This document shows, piece after piece, positions 36,188 to 46,076 of a DNA stretch of 56,283 nt (the first letter of the stretch is position 1; every line of letters starts with the position of its first letter). The position numbers were made by a program, and so were the translations under genes. The notes under the pieces were generated by a model. It was not told where the DNA came from. It made no database searches and was given only the letters and a program-made list of their open reading frames with translations. The DNA is from an uncultured Paracoccaceae bacterium (GTDB taxonomy: Bacteria; Pseudomonadota; Alphaproteobacteria; Rhodobacterales; Rhodobacteraceae), in assembly GCA_938016515.1 (NCBI GenBank), contig CALILP010000088.1, forward strand, positions 1 to 56,283, written 5' to 3'.

Positions 36188-37456
36188 ATGGCGACTTCGT
36201 CCGGCAACGACAGCAAGAACACCCTCTATTGTAGCTTTTGCGGCAAAAGCCAGCATGAGGTCCGCAAGCTGATTGCGGGCCCTACAGTTTTCATCTGCGA
36301 TGAATGTGTCGAACTGTGCATGGATATCATCCGTGAAGAGACGAAGTCAGCTGGCCTGAAAGCTGGCGAAGGCGTGCCGACCCCGACAGAGATTTGCGGT
36401 GTTTTGGACGATTATGTGATCGGCCAAATGCACGCCAAGCGCGTGTTGTCCGTGGCTGTTCACAACCACTACAAGCGCCTGAACCACGCCGATAAGTCCG
36501 ACATTGAATTGGCGAAGTCCAACATCATGCTGATCGGTCCAACCGGTTGCGGTAAAACGTTGCTGGCCCAGACCTTAGCGCGCATTCTTGATGTGCCGTT
36601 CACAATGGCTGACGCGACGACATTGACCGAAGCGGGCTATGTTGGTGAAGATGTCGAAAACATCATTCTTAAGCTATTGCAGGCCTCTGAATATAATGTC
36701 GAGCGTGCCCAGCGTGGCATCGTCTACATCGACGAAGTTGATAAGATTACGCGCAAGTCCGACAACCCTTCGATTACCCGTGACGTCTCGGGCGAAGGTG
36801 TGCAGCAGGCCTTGCTGAAGATCATGGAAGGTACGGTCGCCTCTGTCCCACCACAGGGCGGTCGGAAGCACCCCCAACAGGAATTCCTGCAGGTCGACAC
36901 AACCAATATTCTGTTCATCTGCGGCGGCGCCTTTGCTGGCCTCGATAAGATCATCAGCCAGCGCGGCAAAGGCTCTTCGATGGGCTTTGGTGCCGAGGTG
37001 AAGGATGTCGATGAACGTGGTGTGGGAGAAGTGTTTACCGATCTCGAGCCGGAAGATTTGCTGAAATTCGGCCTGATTCCTGAATTTGTCGGTCGATTGC
37101 CTGTGATCGCGACGCTGACTGATTTGGATGAAGACGCACTGATCATCATCCTGACCAAGCCAAAGAATGCGCTGGTGAAACAGTATCAACGCCTGTTTGA
37201 ACTCGAAGACACCAAACTGACGTTCACTGACGACGCACTGACGGCAATCGCCAAGCGGGCGATCGAACGCAAAACAGGTGCGCGTGGTCTACGGTCCATC
37301 ATGGAAGACATCCTGTTGGATACGATGTTTGATCTGCCGGGCATGGACACTGTCACAGAGGTTGTTGTGAACGAAGAAGCTGTCGGCTCGGATGCTTCGC
37401 CCTTGATGATCCACGATGACAAGAAGGCCAAGAAAGCACCGGCAACGGCCAGCTAA
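36188..37456 (+). CDS. clpX: ATP-dependent Clp protease ATP-binding subunit ClpX
   Basis: ClpX is the AAA+ unfoldase that feeds substrates to ClpP. The 422-residue product has the N-terminal zinc domain (C15, C18, C37, C40), Walker A GPTGCGKT (117-124), the pore loop GYVGEDV and the IGF-like region near [13 protein letters not shown] that belongs to the family. ATG 36188 follows AAGGGGAATAAG; a TTG at 36170 is also in frame. The next gene starts 3 bases after the stop. Confidence 0.98.
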   Translation: MATSSGNDSKNTLYCSFCGKSQHEVRKLIAGPTVFICDECVELCMDIIREETKSAGLKAGEGVPTPTEICGVLDDYVIGQMHAKRVLSVAVHNHYKRLNHADKSDIELAKSNIMLIGPTGCGKTLLAQTLARILDVPFTMADATTLTEAGYVGEDVENIILKLLQASEYNVERAQRGIVYIDEVDKITRKSDNPSITRDVSGEGVQQALLKIMEGTVASVPPQGGRKHPQQEFLQVDTTNILFICGGAFAGLDKIISQRGKGSSMGFGAEVKDVDERGVGEVFTDLEPEDLLKFGLIPEFVGRLPVIATLTDLDEDALIIILTKPKNALVKQYQRLFELEDTKLTFTDDALTAIAKRAIERKTGARGLRSIMEDILLDTMFDLPGMDTVTEVVVNEEAVGSDASPLMIHDDKKAKKAPATAS

Positions 37457-37459
37457 CGG

Positions 37460-37831
37460 ATGCAGCGGATGAGCTCTGGCGGGATCTTTGAAGATCAGGT
37501 CGGCTATTCACGCGCCGTTGTTGCGGGTGGGTTTGTCCATGTTTCTGGGTGTGTATGCCCCGGCGAAGATGTGCCGGATGATGTGACGGCACAATGTGCT
37601 GGTGCCTTGGCGCTGATACAAGAGACTCTCGGACGGGCAGGCGTCGGTTTTGCCGATGTTGTGCGGGTCCGGTACATGTTGCCAAATACTGCTGATTTCA
37701 AAGCCTGCTGGCCGCAATTACGTGCGGCCTTTGGTGACAATCCGCCAGCCGCAACGATGATCCGCTGTGGTCTGATTGACCCCAAGTATAAGATCGAAAT
37801 CGAGGTGACGGCACTGGCCGCTGCGACCTGA
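37460..37831 (+). CDS. RidA/YjgF-family protein
   Basis: A 123-residue protein of the RidA (YER057c/UK114) family, trimeric proteins; RidA itself hydrolyses reactive enamine/imine intermediates. Seen: VAGGFVHVSGCVCPGED at the start, YMLPNTADFKACWPQL and AATMIRCGLIDPKYKIEIEVTA at the end, where a conserved Arg and the EIE strand sit. It differs from archetypal RidA in spacing and carries an extra Cys, so its exact activity is open. It is 3 bases downstream of clpX. Confidence 0.85.
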   Translation: MQRMSSGGIFEDQVGYSRAVVAGGFVHVSGCVCPGEDVPDDVTAQCAGALALIQETLGRAGVGFADVVRVRYMLPNTADFKACWPQLRAAFGDNPPAATMIRCGLIDPKYKIEIEVTALAAAT

Positions 37832-37891
37832 CACCACTGGACCTTGCACCGTTTTTCGGGCATCAGCGTGCTAACGAGTTGGAGACAGATC

Positions 37892-38275
37892 ATGGGCCTC
37901 GGTCAAGTTATCAATCGCGCATTCACTTGGTGGAATGGTCAGACCTATTCCATGCAGTTTTTCACCTGGCGCAAAGGTGAGAAAGTTGGTGAAGACAGCC
38001 AAGGCAACGTCTTCTACCAGAACAGCGACGGTAAACGCCGCTGGGTTATCTACAATGGTGATATCGAAGCGTCTCGCGTTGACCCAAGCTGGCACGGCTG
38101 GCTGCATCACACGTGGGACGAACCGCCGACGGACAAGCCGCTGGCCCATAAGGATTGGGAAAAGCCACATCAGGAAAACCTGACAGGCACTGCGATGGCC
38201 TATGCGCCGACAGGGTCCTTGCGAGCTGCAGAGCCAAAGGCACGATCAGACTATGAGGCATGGAGCCCCGAATAA
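37892..38275 (+). CDS. NADH:ubiquinone oxidoreductase subunit NDUFA12-like
   Basis: A 127-residue homologue of the mitochondrial complex I accessory subunit NDUFA12 (B17.2), found in alphaproteobacteria as part of respiratory complex I. Recognisable are [25 protein letters not shown] and the [14 protein letters not shown] segment, written here as parts of the hallmark region. ATG 37892 has GGAG about 8 bases upstream. It precedes the mlaD-like and DUF2155 genes, a typical alphaproteobacterial order; the main nuo operon is elsewhere. Confidence 0.92.
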   Translation: MGLGQVINRAFTWWNGQTYSMQFFTWRKGEKVGEDSQGNVFYQNSDGKRRWVIYNGDIEASRVDPSWHGWLHHTWDEPPTDKPLAHKDWEKPHQENLTGTAMAYAPTGSLRAAEPKARSDYEAWSPE

Positions 38276-38287
38276 GGGCAAGCAGCG

Positions 38288-38740
38288 ATGCAGGAAAACA
38301 AGACAGAGACGCTTGTCGGTGCTGCGGTTCTTGCTGCGGCAATTGGTTTTGGTGTCTATGCAGCACAGGCTGCTGGCCTTGGGACGCGTACGCAAGGTTA
38401 TGATCTTACTGCCAGTTTCCGCTCTGCTGAAGGTATCGTCGAAGGGACGGACGTGCGTCTTGCAGGCGTAAAGATTGGCCAGATCAGCGATATGACGCTT
38501 AATCGGGATACATTCCGGGCTGATGTGACGCTTCGTTTTGCAGATGGTGTTGCGATCCCGAATGACAGTGCCGTTGCGATTGCCTCTGAAGGGATCCTGG
38601 GTGGCAACTTTGTTGAGATTATTCCGGGTGGGGCTTTGGACAATTTCACAGCTGGTGAGGAAATCGAAGATACGCAGGGCGCGATCAGTTTGATCTCGTT
38701 GCTTTTGAAGTTTGTATCTGGCGAAGGGGATAGCAATTGA
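38288..38740 (+). CDS. mlaD: MlaD-like MCE-domain lipid transport protein
   Basis: MlaD is the inner-membrane-anchored MCE protein that receives phospholipids in the Mla pathway between outer and inner membranes. The 150-residue product has one N-terminal membrane helix (about 10-30) and one MCE domain (about 38-115: DLTASFRSAEGIVEGTDV, then ASEGILGGNFVEI). No mlaE/mlaF genes are adjacent. The stop overlaps the start of the next gene (TTGA), so they are translationally coupled. Confidence 0.87.
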   Translation: MQENKTETLVGAAVLAAAIGFGVYAAQAAGLGTRTQGYDLTASFRSAEGIVEGTDVRLAGVKIGQISDMTLNRDTFRADVTLRFADGVAIPNDSAVAIASEGILGGNFVEIIPGGALDNFTAGEEIEDTQGAISLISLLLKFVSGEGDSN

Positions 38741-39096
38741 AGCGCTTCATTGCAGGAATGTGCATCGCAATGTTACCAACCATTGCCGCGGCACAAGAGG
38801 CAGCGACAGCCCGTGGCGCGGACCTTCGGGTTTTGGACAAGCTGAATGGCATTGTCACAGACGTGACACTGCGTACAGGTGAAACTGCGACGTTGGGGTA
38901 CCTGAAAATCAATCTGTCGGAATGCCGCTTCCCCCGTGCAAACCCTAACGGTGACGCTTATGCTGAACTGGTCGTGACATATCGTAATGGGGAAACGCCG
39001 GCATTCGAAGGCTGGCTGATCGCCTCTGCCCCAGCTCTCAACGCGATGGAGCATCCGCGTTATGACGTTTGGGTGTTGCGCTGTATCAGATCCTGA
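38737..39096 (+). CDS. DUF2155 exported protein
   Basis: A 119-residue protein with a signal peptide (to about residue 19, TIAAAQ) and the DUF2155 domain: LDKLNGIVTDVTL, LSECRFPRANPNGDAYAEL, FEGWLIASAPALNAMEHPRYDVWVL. Function is unknown; it co-occurs with NDUFA12 and mlaD in alphaproteobacteria. The TTG start at 38737 overlaps the mlaD stop and is preferred because it keeps the basic end of the signal peptide. It ends inside the convergent aat gene (37-base overlap). Confidence 0.88.
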   Translation: MKRFIAGMCIAMLPTIAAAQEAATARGADLRVLDKLNGIVTDVTLRTGETATLGYLKINLSECRFPRANPNGDAYAELVVTYRNGETPAFEGWLIASAPALNAMEHPRYDVWVLRCIRS

Positions 39097-39704
39097 GGCG
39101 TGGGGATCGGTGTCGCGACATCGAACTTTGCCAAGACATTAAGCGCATCGCGCAACATGGCATGGTAGTCGTTGCGGCTGATTTCTATCGCACCCAATGT
39201 GGCAAGATGCTCGGTGATGAATTGCGTATCGAAGATGACGAACCCACAGGTGACGAGCCTGTCCACTAGATAGGCCAAAGCAACCTTTGATCCGTCAGTG
39301 GCGGTACTAAACATGCTTTCCCCGAAGAACGCCCCGCCGATAGCAACGCCGTACACACCGCCGATCAACAGATCGTCTTGCCAGACTTCGCAAGAGTGCG
39401 CGTCGCCGCTTGCGTGCAATTCTGTATACAGATCAAAGATCGTTTCATTGATCCACGTCTCTTCGCGGTCTGCACAACCTTGTAAAACATCGACAAAACA
39501 TGTGTTGAATGTGATGTCATACACGCCACTGCGCAACCGGCGGCGCAGTGAACGCGACATGTGGAAGCCATCAAGAGGCAAGATACCACGCAGCCGGGGA
39601 TCAACCCAAAAGACCTCGTCGCTGTCACGGGTTTCTGACATCGGGAATACGCCCAGCCTGTAGGCCTGCAGCAACAAGTCCGGTGTCAGCACCTCGTCTT
39701 TCAT
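39060..39704 (-). CDS. aat: Leucyl/phenylalanyl-tRNA-protein transferase
   Basis: Aat adds Leu or Phe to proteins with an N-terminal Lys or Arg, marking them for ClpAP through the N-end rule. The 214-residue product has the family blocks RLGVFPM, VFWVDPRLRGILPL, SRSLRRRLRSG and ESMFS near the middle. Length is typical. It lies 6 bases after accC, in an accB-accC-aat operon, as in many alphaproteobacteria. Confidence 0.95.
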   Translation of the reverse strand: MKDEVLTPDLLLQAYRLGVFPMSETRDSDEVFWVDPRLRGILPLDGFHMSRSLRRRLRSGVYDITFNTCFVDVLQGCADREETWINETIFDLYTELHASGDAHSCEVWQDDLLIGGVYGVAIGGAFFGESMFSTATDGSKVALAYLVDRLVTCGFVIFDTQFITEHLATLGAIEISRNDYHAMLRDALNVLAKFDVATPIPTPQDLIQRNTQTS

Positions 39705-39710
39705 GACGGG

Positions 39711-41057
39711 CTACGCGAGGTTTTGCTCCAGCCAATGTTCCAGCCAATGGATTGTATAGTCCCCGGTCTGTACATCAGGCTCTGCCAGCAACGCATGAAA
39801 CAGGGGGATCGTGGTATCAACACCATCGACGATCAATTCCCCCAAAGCGCGCGACAGTCGCGCCAATGCCTCCGGTCGGTCGCGACCGTGCACAATCAAC
39901 TTGCCGATCAGGCTGTCGTAGTAGGGTGGAATCCGGTAGCCATCATATAGCGCACTGTCCATGCGCACGCCCAATCCACCAGGTGCGTGGTATTGCGAGA
40001 TTGTTCCGGGGCAGGGTGCGAAGTTAGGCAGCTTTTCTGCGTTGATACGGACCTCAATCGCATGACCATTGATCTGCAGGTCATCTTGTCCAAACGACAT
40101 CGGCTCGCCCGATGCGACCCGCAGTTGTTCACGGACCAAATCGACGCCGAAAATCCCTTCGGTGACAGGATGTTCCACCTGCAGCCGGGTGTTCATTTCG
40201 ATGAAATAGAACTCATCGTTTTCGAATAGAAACTCGATTGTTCCAGCGCCAATGTAGTTGATTTTGGCAACGGCATCCGCACAAACCTTACCAATCCGTG
40301 CGCGCAATTCAGGCGTGATGCAGGGGCCCGGTGCCTCTTCAAAGACTTTCTGATGTCGCCGTTGAAGCGAACAGTCGCGCTCACCCAAATGCACCGCATT
40401 GCCTTTGCCGTCACCAAACACCTGAATTTCGATGTGGCGCGGTGTTGTTAGATACTTCTCGATATAGACTCCGTCGTTGCCAAACGCGGCTTTGCCTTCT
40501 GCACGCGCAGACTGAAACGCTTGTTCCATATCAGCAGCCGTCTTGGCGACCTTCATGCCGCGACCACCGCCGCCTGCGGTGGCCTTGATGATGACTGGAT
40601 AGCCGATCTCTTCGCCAATCCGCTGGGCATCTTCTAAAGATGGCACGCCCCCGTCAGAGCCGGGAACACAAGGCACACCAAGGTCTTTCATGGTGTCTTT
40701 GGCCGTGATTTTGTCGCCCATTACACGGATATGTTCCGCCGTTGGGCCGATAAACGTCAGGCCATGGTCTTCGACGGCTTGAACGAAAGCCGCGTTTTCG
40801 GACAAGAAGCCGTAGCCCGGATGGATGGCCTGTGCGCCTGTGATTTCACAAGCAGAGATGATCGCCGGAAAGCTGAGGTAGGACTGCGCGGAAGACGGAG
40901 GACCGATGCAAATCGCCTCATCGGCCATGCGGACGTGCATTGCGTCAGAATCGGCGGTGGAATGCACCGCAACCGATTTGACACCCATTTCGCGGCAGGC
41001 ACGGACCACCCGCAGGGCGATTTCACCGCGGTTGGCTATCAGGATTTTGTCGAACAT
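39711..41057 (-). CDS. accC: Acetyl-CoA carboxylase biotin carboxylase subunit
   Basis: AccC uses ATP and bicarbonate to carboxylate biotin on BCCP in the first step of fatty acid synthesis. The 448-residue product shows the ATP-grasp features: N-terminal [22 protein letters not shown], the glycine-rich ATP lid [10 protein letters not shown] and [13 protein letters not shown] near the metal site. Length matches. It follows accB by 9 bases. Confidence 0.98.
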   Translation of the reverse strand: MFDKILIANRGEIALRVVRACREMGVKSVAVHSTADSDAMHVRMADEAICIGPPSSAQSYLSFPAIISACEITGAQAIHPGYGFLSENAAFVQAVEDHGLTFIGPTAEHIRVMGDKITAKDTMKDLGVPCVPGSDGGVPSLEDAQRIGEEIGYPVIIKATAGGGGRGMKVAKTAADMEQAFQSARAEGKAAFGNDGVYIEKYLTTPRHIEIQVFGDGKGNAVHLGERDCSLQRRHQKVFEEAPGPCITPELRARIGKVCADAVAKINYIGAGTIEFLFENDEFYFIEMNTRLQVEHPVTEGIFGVDLVREQLRVASGEPMSFGQDDLQINGHAIEVRINAEKLPNFAPCPGTISQYHAPGGLGVRMDSALYDGYRIPPYYDSLIGKLIVHGRDRPEALARLSRALGELIVDGVDTTIPLFHALLAEPDVQTGDYTIHWLEHWLEQNLA

Positions 41058-41066
41058 CGGATGCCC

Positions 41067-41555
41067 CTATTCGATGATCATCAAAGGTGCGCCAAATTCG
41101 ACTGGTCCACCATCTTCAACAAGAATGCGCTTGATCGTTCCTGATCGGGGGGCGGGGATGTGGTTCATGGTTTTCATAGCTTCGATGATCAACAGCGTCT
41201 CGCCTTCAGATACCGTCTTGCCGACAGCCGAAAACGCAGCTGCGCCAGGTTCCGGTGACATATAGACTGTTCCAACCATCGGCGAGGTCACAGCACCCGG
41301 ATGGCTTGCAGGATCATCACCTGATGGGGCAGGGGCGCTGGCTGGTGCCGCAGCTGCAGGCGGGGCGGCTGGTGCAGGCGCAGCAGGAGCCGCGACGGGA
41401 GCAACTTGCGCGTAACGTCCAACCCGCACATCAAGACTGTCATTTTCCGCATAGTCCCGTTTGACGCGCAATTCGGTCAAATCGTTTTCACGCAGCAGTT
41501 CTGCCAGCGCCTGAATAAAGCTGACGTCGCTGTCATGAGAGGTCTTTTTGCTCAT
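41067..41555 (-). CDS. accB: Acetyl-CoA carboxylase biotin carboxyl carrier protein
   Basis: AccB carries biotin between the carboxylase and transferase half-reactions. The 162-residue product has an N-terminal region, an Ala/Pro-rich flexible linker (about 50-82) and a C-terminal biotinyl domain with the modified K128 in EAMKTM. GAGGACAG precedes the ATG. It heads the accB-accC-aat operon. Confidence 0.98.
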   Translation of the reverse strand: MSKKTSHDSDVSFIQALAELLRENDLTELRVKRDYAENDSLDVRVGRYAQVAPVAAPAAPAPAAPPAAAAPASAPAPSGDDPASHPGAVTSPMVGTVYMSPEPGAAAFSAVGKTVSEGETLLIIEAMKTMNHIPAPRSGTIKRILVEDGGPVEFGAPLMIIE

Positions 41556-41673
41556 ACTGTCCTCGGCCCGTTACCTGTTTGCCCGGCTCTTATGTCGCGT
41601 GACATCAGCCGATTGCAACGCTTATAGGCGAAGGGTGCGGCGGTGGAAAGCCGGGGAATGACGTAACGTTCTT

Positions 41674-41732
41674 TAGGGCGTGTGGGCATTCACGCTGCAC
41701 CACTGGCGCAGCGTGAATGCCCACAGGCCCTA
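41674..41732. repeat. 25-bp inverted repeat between accB and a hypothetical gene
   Basis: Arms 41674-41698 and 41708-41732 pair with a single mismatch across a 9-base loop. The right arm covers the stop codon of the hypothetical gene on the minus strand. No T tract follows on either side, so it looks more like an extragenic palindrome or 3' mRNA hairpin than a standard terminator. Confidence 0.8.
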
Positions 41733-42047
41733 GGTGCGCGACCCGCGCGGTGTAACAATCGCGGTCGTGTTGATCGCCGCCTGCGATTGTCGGTAGGCCT
41801 GCAATACGACCTGTTCGCCTTTGAAAGTGCGGTCATCTGCACTTGGGTGGGCAACGCCTTTCAGCGCTGCGATGCGTGATGCATTCACAGCGCCTAGCAT
41901 ATCCTGCGACAGCCCCGCAGTTTGCGAGCCACGCGCGTATCCAGCTGTTGGTGTGCGTGTCGCACCTGTATGAGGGGCACGCGGCAAGCGCCGTGCCGTC
42001 TGATGCTGTGGCAACGAAGGTGCAAATGTAGCGGAGCGGGTATCCAT
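41730..42047 (-). CDS. Hypothetical protein, about 105 aa
   Basis: A 105-residue protein (ATG 42047; in-frame ATG 42080 adds 11 residues). The N-terminal half is low-complexity Thr/Pro/Ala/Arg; the C-terminal half (LGAVNASRIAALKGV, FKGEQVVLQAYRQSQAAI) is helix-like. No signal peptide or membrane segment and no family I can name. It lies between accB and livF on the same strand. No strong ribosome site; it could be a minor gene or non-coding. Confidence 0.5.
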   Translation of the reverse strand: MDTRSATFAPSLPQHQTARRLPRAPHTGATRTPTAGYARGSQTAGLSQDMLGAVNASRIAALKGVAHPSADDRTFKGEQVVLQAYRQSQAAINTTAIVTPRGSRT

Positions 42048-42151
42048 GATTTGGCCTAAAATTGCATCGAATTGATACAATTATTTTTCCGCAACATCCT
42101 TACTTATCGATTAAGGCCACAGCATATTTTTTCGAAAACGTGCAATTCGTG

Positions 42152-42901
42152 TCAGATCGCCAAGTATTGCGCCCGAAGTTGCTCGTCATCGAGGACTTCT
42201 TGGGCCGATCCGTCGTAGACGACTGTCCCAGTGTCCAAGATCACCGCGCGATCTGCCAATTTCAAAGCTGCAACCGCGTTTTGCTCGACGATCACTGTGG
42301 TGATGCCCTGATCACGAATGATATTCAGCGTCTTTGCGATCTCTTGCACAATAACAGGTGCAAGGCCTTCGTAAGGCTCGTCCAGCAAAAGGACTTTGAT
42401 GTCGCGGGCAAGCGCGCGGGCAATGGCCAACATTTGCTGTTCACCACCTGACAGCGTCACGCCTTCCTGTTTGCGCCGTTCGCCCAATCTGGGAAACAGT
42501 TCATAGATTCTTTCCAGCGACCAGCCATGTGGTGGGGCGATTTGGGCCAGCTGTAGGTTTTCTTCAACCGTCAGACCAGCAATGATCCGGCGGTCTTCGG
42601 GCACCAGGGCAATCCCAGAGCGCGCAGCTTCGTGGCTTTTCATCTCGTGCAGCGGTTGGTGGTCAAGCCAGATCTCACCGTGCTTTAGGGCTGGATCATC
42701 CAACCGGGCAATCGTGCGAAGAGTGGATGTTTTGCCAGCGCCGTTACGCCCCAAAAGCGCAAGGATCTCGCCCTCGTGGATGTTGAAGCTGACGTTTTGT
42801 ACAATGTAGCTTTCGCCGTAATACGCTTCGATTTCCCAGACGCTTAGGAAAGCAGGGTGGGTGGCCGCGTTGTTGGCGTTCTTGTTGAATGGTGCGTTCA
42901 T
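42152..42901 (-). CDS. livF: Branched-chain/amide ABC transporter ATPase, LivF type
   Basis: A 249-residue ABC ATPase of the LivF/UrtE type. Walker A GRNGAGKT (51-58), signature LSGGEQQ and Walker B KVLLLDEP with a following EGLAP are clear. It drives, with LivG, import through LivH/LivM. GGGGAGAGAGTAA precedes the ATG. It is the last gene of the five-gene importer operon. Confidence 0.93.
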   Translation of the reverse strand: MNAPFNKNANNAATHPAFLSVWEIEAYYGESYIVQNVSFNIHEGEILALLGRNGAGKTSTLRTIARLDDPALKHGEIWLDHQPLHEMKSHEAARSGIALVPEDRRIIAGLTVEENLQLAQIAPPHGWSLERIYELFPRLGERRKQEGVTLSGGEQQMLAIARALARDIKVLLLDEPYEGLAPVIVQEIAKTLNIIRDQGITTVIVEQNAVAALKLADRAVILDTGTVVYDGSAQEVLDDEQLRAQYLAI

Positions 42902-42943
42902 TTACTCTCTCCCCGCCGCGATTTTTATAGAAAAATCGGGGTG

Positions 42944-43702
42944 TCAGACCTGGGCTTCACCAAGGTACGCTTCACGCACTTTTGGATGGCCTTTGATGTT
43001 TTCCGGTGTTTCTTCAACCAATGGCGTGCCCTGCGCTAACACTGTGATCCGTTCGGCCAGTGAAAAGACAACGTGCATGTCATGTTCGATGATCGCCATC
43101 GTGATGCTACGCTTTTCATTGATCTCTTTCAGCAGATCGATGGTGTTGTTCGTATCGGCCCGCGCCATCCCCGCTGTCGGTTCGTCCAGCAAAAGTAGCC
43201 GCGGCTCTTGGACGAGGCACATCGCCATTTCAAGCCGTCGTTTGTCACCGCGGGACAAACTAGAGGCAGTCATGTGGCGCTTGTCCAACATGTTAACGTC
43301 TTCGAGAATCGCCTCTGCTTGCTCTGCAATTCCAGTTTCGTGACGGGTATTCTCCCATGCGTGTAGGCGGAATGCCCCATCGCGTTTGGCGAAACATGGG
43401 ATCATGACATTTTCGAACACCGTGAGATCGGCGAAGATTTCAGGCGTTTGGAACACTCTGCTGATCCCCATTTGGTTGATCTCATAGGGCTGGCGCCCCA
43501 GCACCGATTGGCCGTCAAACATCACCGAACCAGAGTCCGGAATGAGCTTGCCAACCAGAACATTCAGCAAGGTAGATTTACCGGCCCCGTTCGGGCCGAT
43601 AATCGCGTGTACTGTGTTTTCCGCAACGCTTAGGTTCACATCACCCAAGGCCTGCAGGCCGCCGAAGCGTTTGTTGATGCCTTTGACTTCTAGAATTCCC
43701 AT
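42944..43702 (-). CDS. livG: Branched-chain/amide ABC transporter ATPase, LivG type
   Basis: A 252-residue ABC ATPase of the LivG type. Walker A GPNGAGKS (36-43), a signature region LSRGDKRRLE in which the usual LSGGQ is replaced, as often in LivG/UrtD proteins, and Walker B LLLLDEPTAGM are visible. It lies 42 bases upstream of livF and 12 bases after livM in the same operon. Confidence 0.93.
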   Translation of the reverse strand: MGILEVKGINKRFGGLQALGDVNLSVAENTVHAIIGPNGAGKSTLLNVLVGKLIPDSGSVMFDGQSVLGRQPYEINQMGISRVFQTPEIFADLTVFENVMIPCFAKRDGAFRLHAWENTRHETGIAEQAEAILEDVNMLDKRHMTASSLSRGDKRRLEMAMCLVQEPRLLLLDEPTAGMARADTNNTIDLLKEINEKRSITMAIIEHDMHVVFSLAERITVLAQGTPLVEETPENIKGHPKVREAYLGEAQV

Positions 43703-43714
43703 CTGTCCGTCTCC

Positions 43715-44920
43715 TTATTCTGCAGGCTTCGTGGCGCCAGAAGGCGTGTCGGAAGACTTCTTGCGGCGAAACAGGCCGCCGATGCGTTGGCCTAACTCGA
43801 CCAGACCACCGGGCAGGAAGATGACCACCCCCATGAACACAAGGCCCAGTGTCAGGTGCCAGCCCTTACCAATGAAGGGGTGAATGATGGTGACCATGAA
43901 GTCAGCTAACCCATCCGGCATGAACTCAAACCAGCCCCGCACAACGTTGTCATTGATCGTCGAGACGATGTTTTCCATGTACTTGATAGCGCCCGCGCCG
44001 AGGATCGGACCGACCAAAGTCCCGACACCGCCCAGAATTGCCATGATTACGATCTCACCAGAGGCCGTCCAGAACATCCGTTCTGCCCCCGTCAGCGGAT
44101 CCATTGCTGACATCAAACCACCCGCCAGACCAGCATACATGCCCGAGATGACAAAGGCCGTCAGCATGTAGGGACGTGTGGACACACCGACATAGTTCAG
44201 ACGCTGCTGGTTCGACTTGATCGACCGCAGCATAAGGCCAAAGGGCGACCGAAAGATACGGATCGAGATGTAGAATGCGATCAGCATGCAGATACCAGCC
44301 AGGTAGTACCCATTCTGGAACACGAAGGACCAGCCGCCGACGTCCCATGTGAACGAGTCGTTCATTTCCCAACCAAACAGGTGTGGTAGCTTTGGGTCGC
44401 CTTCGCTGTACAGGATCTGGGGGTCATCAAGATAGACCTGCAAGCCCGTTTCGCCGTTAGTGACGATCGTGTTGAACATTTTGCCGACCAAATCTGAGTA
44501 GGCGATCGCGTACATCATCTGGGCAAAGGCCAGCGTCAGGATAGAAAAGTAGATCCCGGACCGGCGTAAAGCCACGTACCCAATAACGACCGAGAACAGG
44601 CCGGCCACGATGATCGACAGCGCGATGGCAGGGACGATGTTGTATGACAGCAGCTTGAACATCCAAACGGCTGCGAACGATCCCACACCCAGAAAGGCTG
44701 CGTGCCCAAAGGACAGATATCCGGTCAGTCCAAACAGGATGTTGAACCCGATGACCAAGATCCCGAAGATCACAAACCGCTGCATCAGCGCAGGGTAGCC
44801 CGCGTTAAACTGCGAGAAGGCGCTATCCGTTGGGAATGGGTTCAAAAGGATCGGCGCCAGCAGCACCATAAGCGTGACGACAACAAAGAGCATCGTGTCT
44901 TTTGCGTTCATTCCAAGCAT
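43715..44920 (-). CDS. livM: Branched-chain/amide ABC transporter permease, LivM type
   Basis: A 401-residue permease with about nine to ten membrane segments. The family segment [14 protein letters not shown] and the cytoplasmic loop [17 protein letters not shown] are present. It is longer than E. coli-type minimal LivM because of an extracytoplasmic loop around residues 130-190. It pairs with LivH, which starts 2 bases upstream. Confidence 0.92.
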   Translation of the reverse strand: MLGMNAKDTMLFVVVTLMVLLAPILLNPFPTDSAFSQFNAGYPALMQRFVIFGILVIGFNILFGLTGYLSFGHAAFLGVGSFAAVWMFKLLSYNIVPAIALSIIVAGLFSVVIGYVALRRSGIYFSILTLAFAQMMYAIAYSDLVGKMFNTIVTNGETGLQVYLDDPQILYSEGDPKLPHLFGWEMNDSFTWDVGGWSFVFQNGYYLAGICMLIAFYISIRIFRSPFGLMLRSIKSNQQRLNYVGVSTRPYMLTAFVISGMYAGLAGGLMSAMDPLTGAERMFWTASGEIVIMAILGGVGTLVGPILGAGAIKYMENIVSTINDNVVRGWFEFMPDGLADFMVTIIHPFIGKGWHLTLGLVFMGVVIFLPGGLVELGQRIGGLFRRKKSSDTPSGATKPAE

Positions 44921-44922
44921 GA

Positions 44923-45954
44923 TTATTCCTCCATCACGCCCTTGCGTCCCATCAGGCCACGTGGCCGGGTCAGCAAGATGATGATTGCGACAAGGTAGAT
45001 GATGATCTGGTCGATGCCGGGCAACAGGGATTTGACCTCGTTCATCGAAGCAAAGCTTTGCAAGATCCCCAGAACGAACCCGGCCAACACAGCACCGGGC
45101 AGCGAGCCCATGCCGCCGACGACAACCACCACAAAGGACAGCACAAGGAAGTCCATACCGATATTATAGTTGGGTGACAGGATCGGCGTGTACATTACAC
45201 CTGCAAGGCCTGCGACTGCGGCCGCAAGGCCAAACATGAATGTGAACCGCTTGTCGATGTCGATGCCCAGCAGGCCGACTGTTTCGCGGTCCGCCATCCC
45301 AGCGCGGACGACCATCCCGAAGGTCGTGAACTGCAAGAAGGCGAAGACGGCTGCAATAATGGCCAGCGAGAAAAGGAAGTACACAAAGCGCCAGATCGGA
45401 TAGATGATCGCGTTTGGTTCGAACCCAAGCATCACGCCAAAGTCCATTGCACCCGCGAATGCAGAAGGGGCAGGGGTTGGGATTGGGTTCGCGCCAAAGT
45501 TGGCTTTGATGATTTCACCGATAACGATGGCAAGGCCAAATGTCACAAGGATCTGGTCAGCATGTGGGCGTTTGTAAAAGTGCTTGATCAAACCGCGTTC
45601 CATTGCAAATCCCACGATGATCATGACCGGAATTGCCAGAAAGATTGCTAGGGGAACGGACCAGTCGATCATGGCCGCCCCAATCTCGGGTCCGAACCAA
45701 GCCTCGACGTAAGGCGTCTCGACTTTGAGCGGATTGCCCAAAAAGTCAGTTTGCGTTTCGTCTACCATCTCGAAGCTGGTCGAAAAGATCCGCTGCAGTG
45801 TCACAGAGCAAAACGCCCCAATCATAAACAATGCGCCGTGGGCAAAGTTCACAACGCCCAATGTGCCAAAGATCAGCGTCAGGCCAAGTGCGATCAAGGC
45901 ATAGGCCGATCCCTTGTCCAAGCCGTTCAGCGTTTGAAGAATAATGTCGTCCAT
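44923..45954 (-). CDS. livH: Branched-chain/amide ABC transporter permease, LivH type
   Basis: A 343-residue permease. The N-terminus [20 protein letters not shown] and the segment [16 protein letters not shown] are characteristic of LivH/UrtB. It has about eight membrane segments and a loop insertion near residues 55-80. GGGCGGGGG precedes the ATG. It is separated from the substrate-binding protein gene by a hairpin at 46038-46063. Confidence 0.92.
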   Translation of the reverse strand: MDDIILQTLNGLDKGSAYALIALGLTLIFGTLGVVNFAHGALFMIGAFCSVTLQRIFSTSFEMVDETQTDFLGNPLKVETPYVEAWFGPEIGAAMIDWSVPLAIFLAIPVMIIVGFAMERGLIKHFYKRPHADQILVTFGLAIVIGEIIKANFGANPIPTPAPSAFAGAMDFGVMLGFEPNAIIYPIWRFVYFLFSLAIIAAVFAFLQFTTFGMVVRAGMADRETVGLLGIDIDKRFTFMFGLAAAVAGLAGVMYTPILSPNYNIGMDFLVLSFVVVVVGGMGSLPGAVLAGFVLGILQSFASMNEVKSLLPGIDQIIIYLVAIIILLTRPRGLMGRKGVMEE

Positions 45955-46037
45955 AGCCCCCGCCCTTTTTTAAGGTCGATGATACCCAATCGGGCCGCCC
46001 CAAAGCGCCCGTGTCAGTCTCGTATGCCCGAGAAGCG

Positions 46038-46063
46038 GGAGATCGGCAGTGATGCCGATCTCC
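46038..46063. repeat. Hairpin between the substrate-binding protein gene and livH
   Basis: A perfect 11-bp stem (46038-46048 with 46053-46063) with a GTGA loop lies 14 bases after the substrate-binding protein stop. On the minus strand it lacks a T tract, so it probably protects the 3' end of a processed message and raises the amount of binding protein over permeases; on the plus strand it is followed by TATTTTT. Confidence 0.75.
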
Positions 46064-46076
46064 TATTTTTGTTGGC

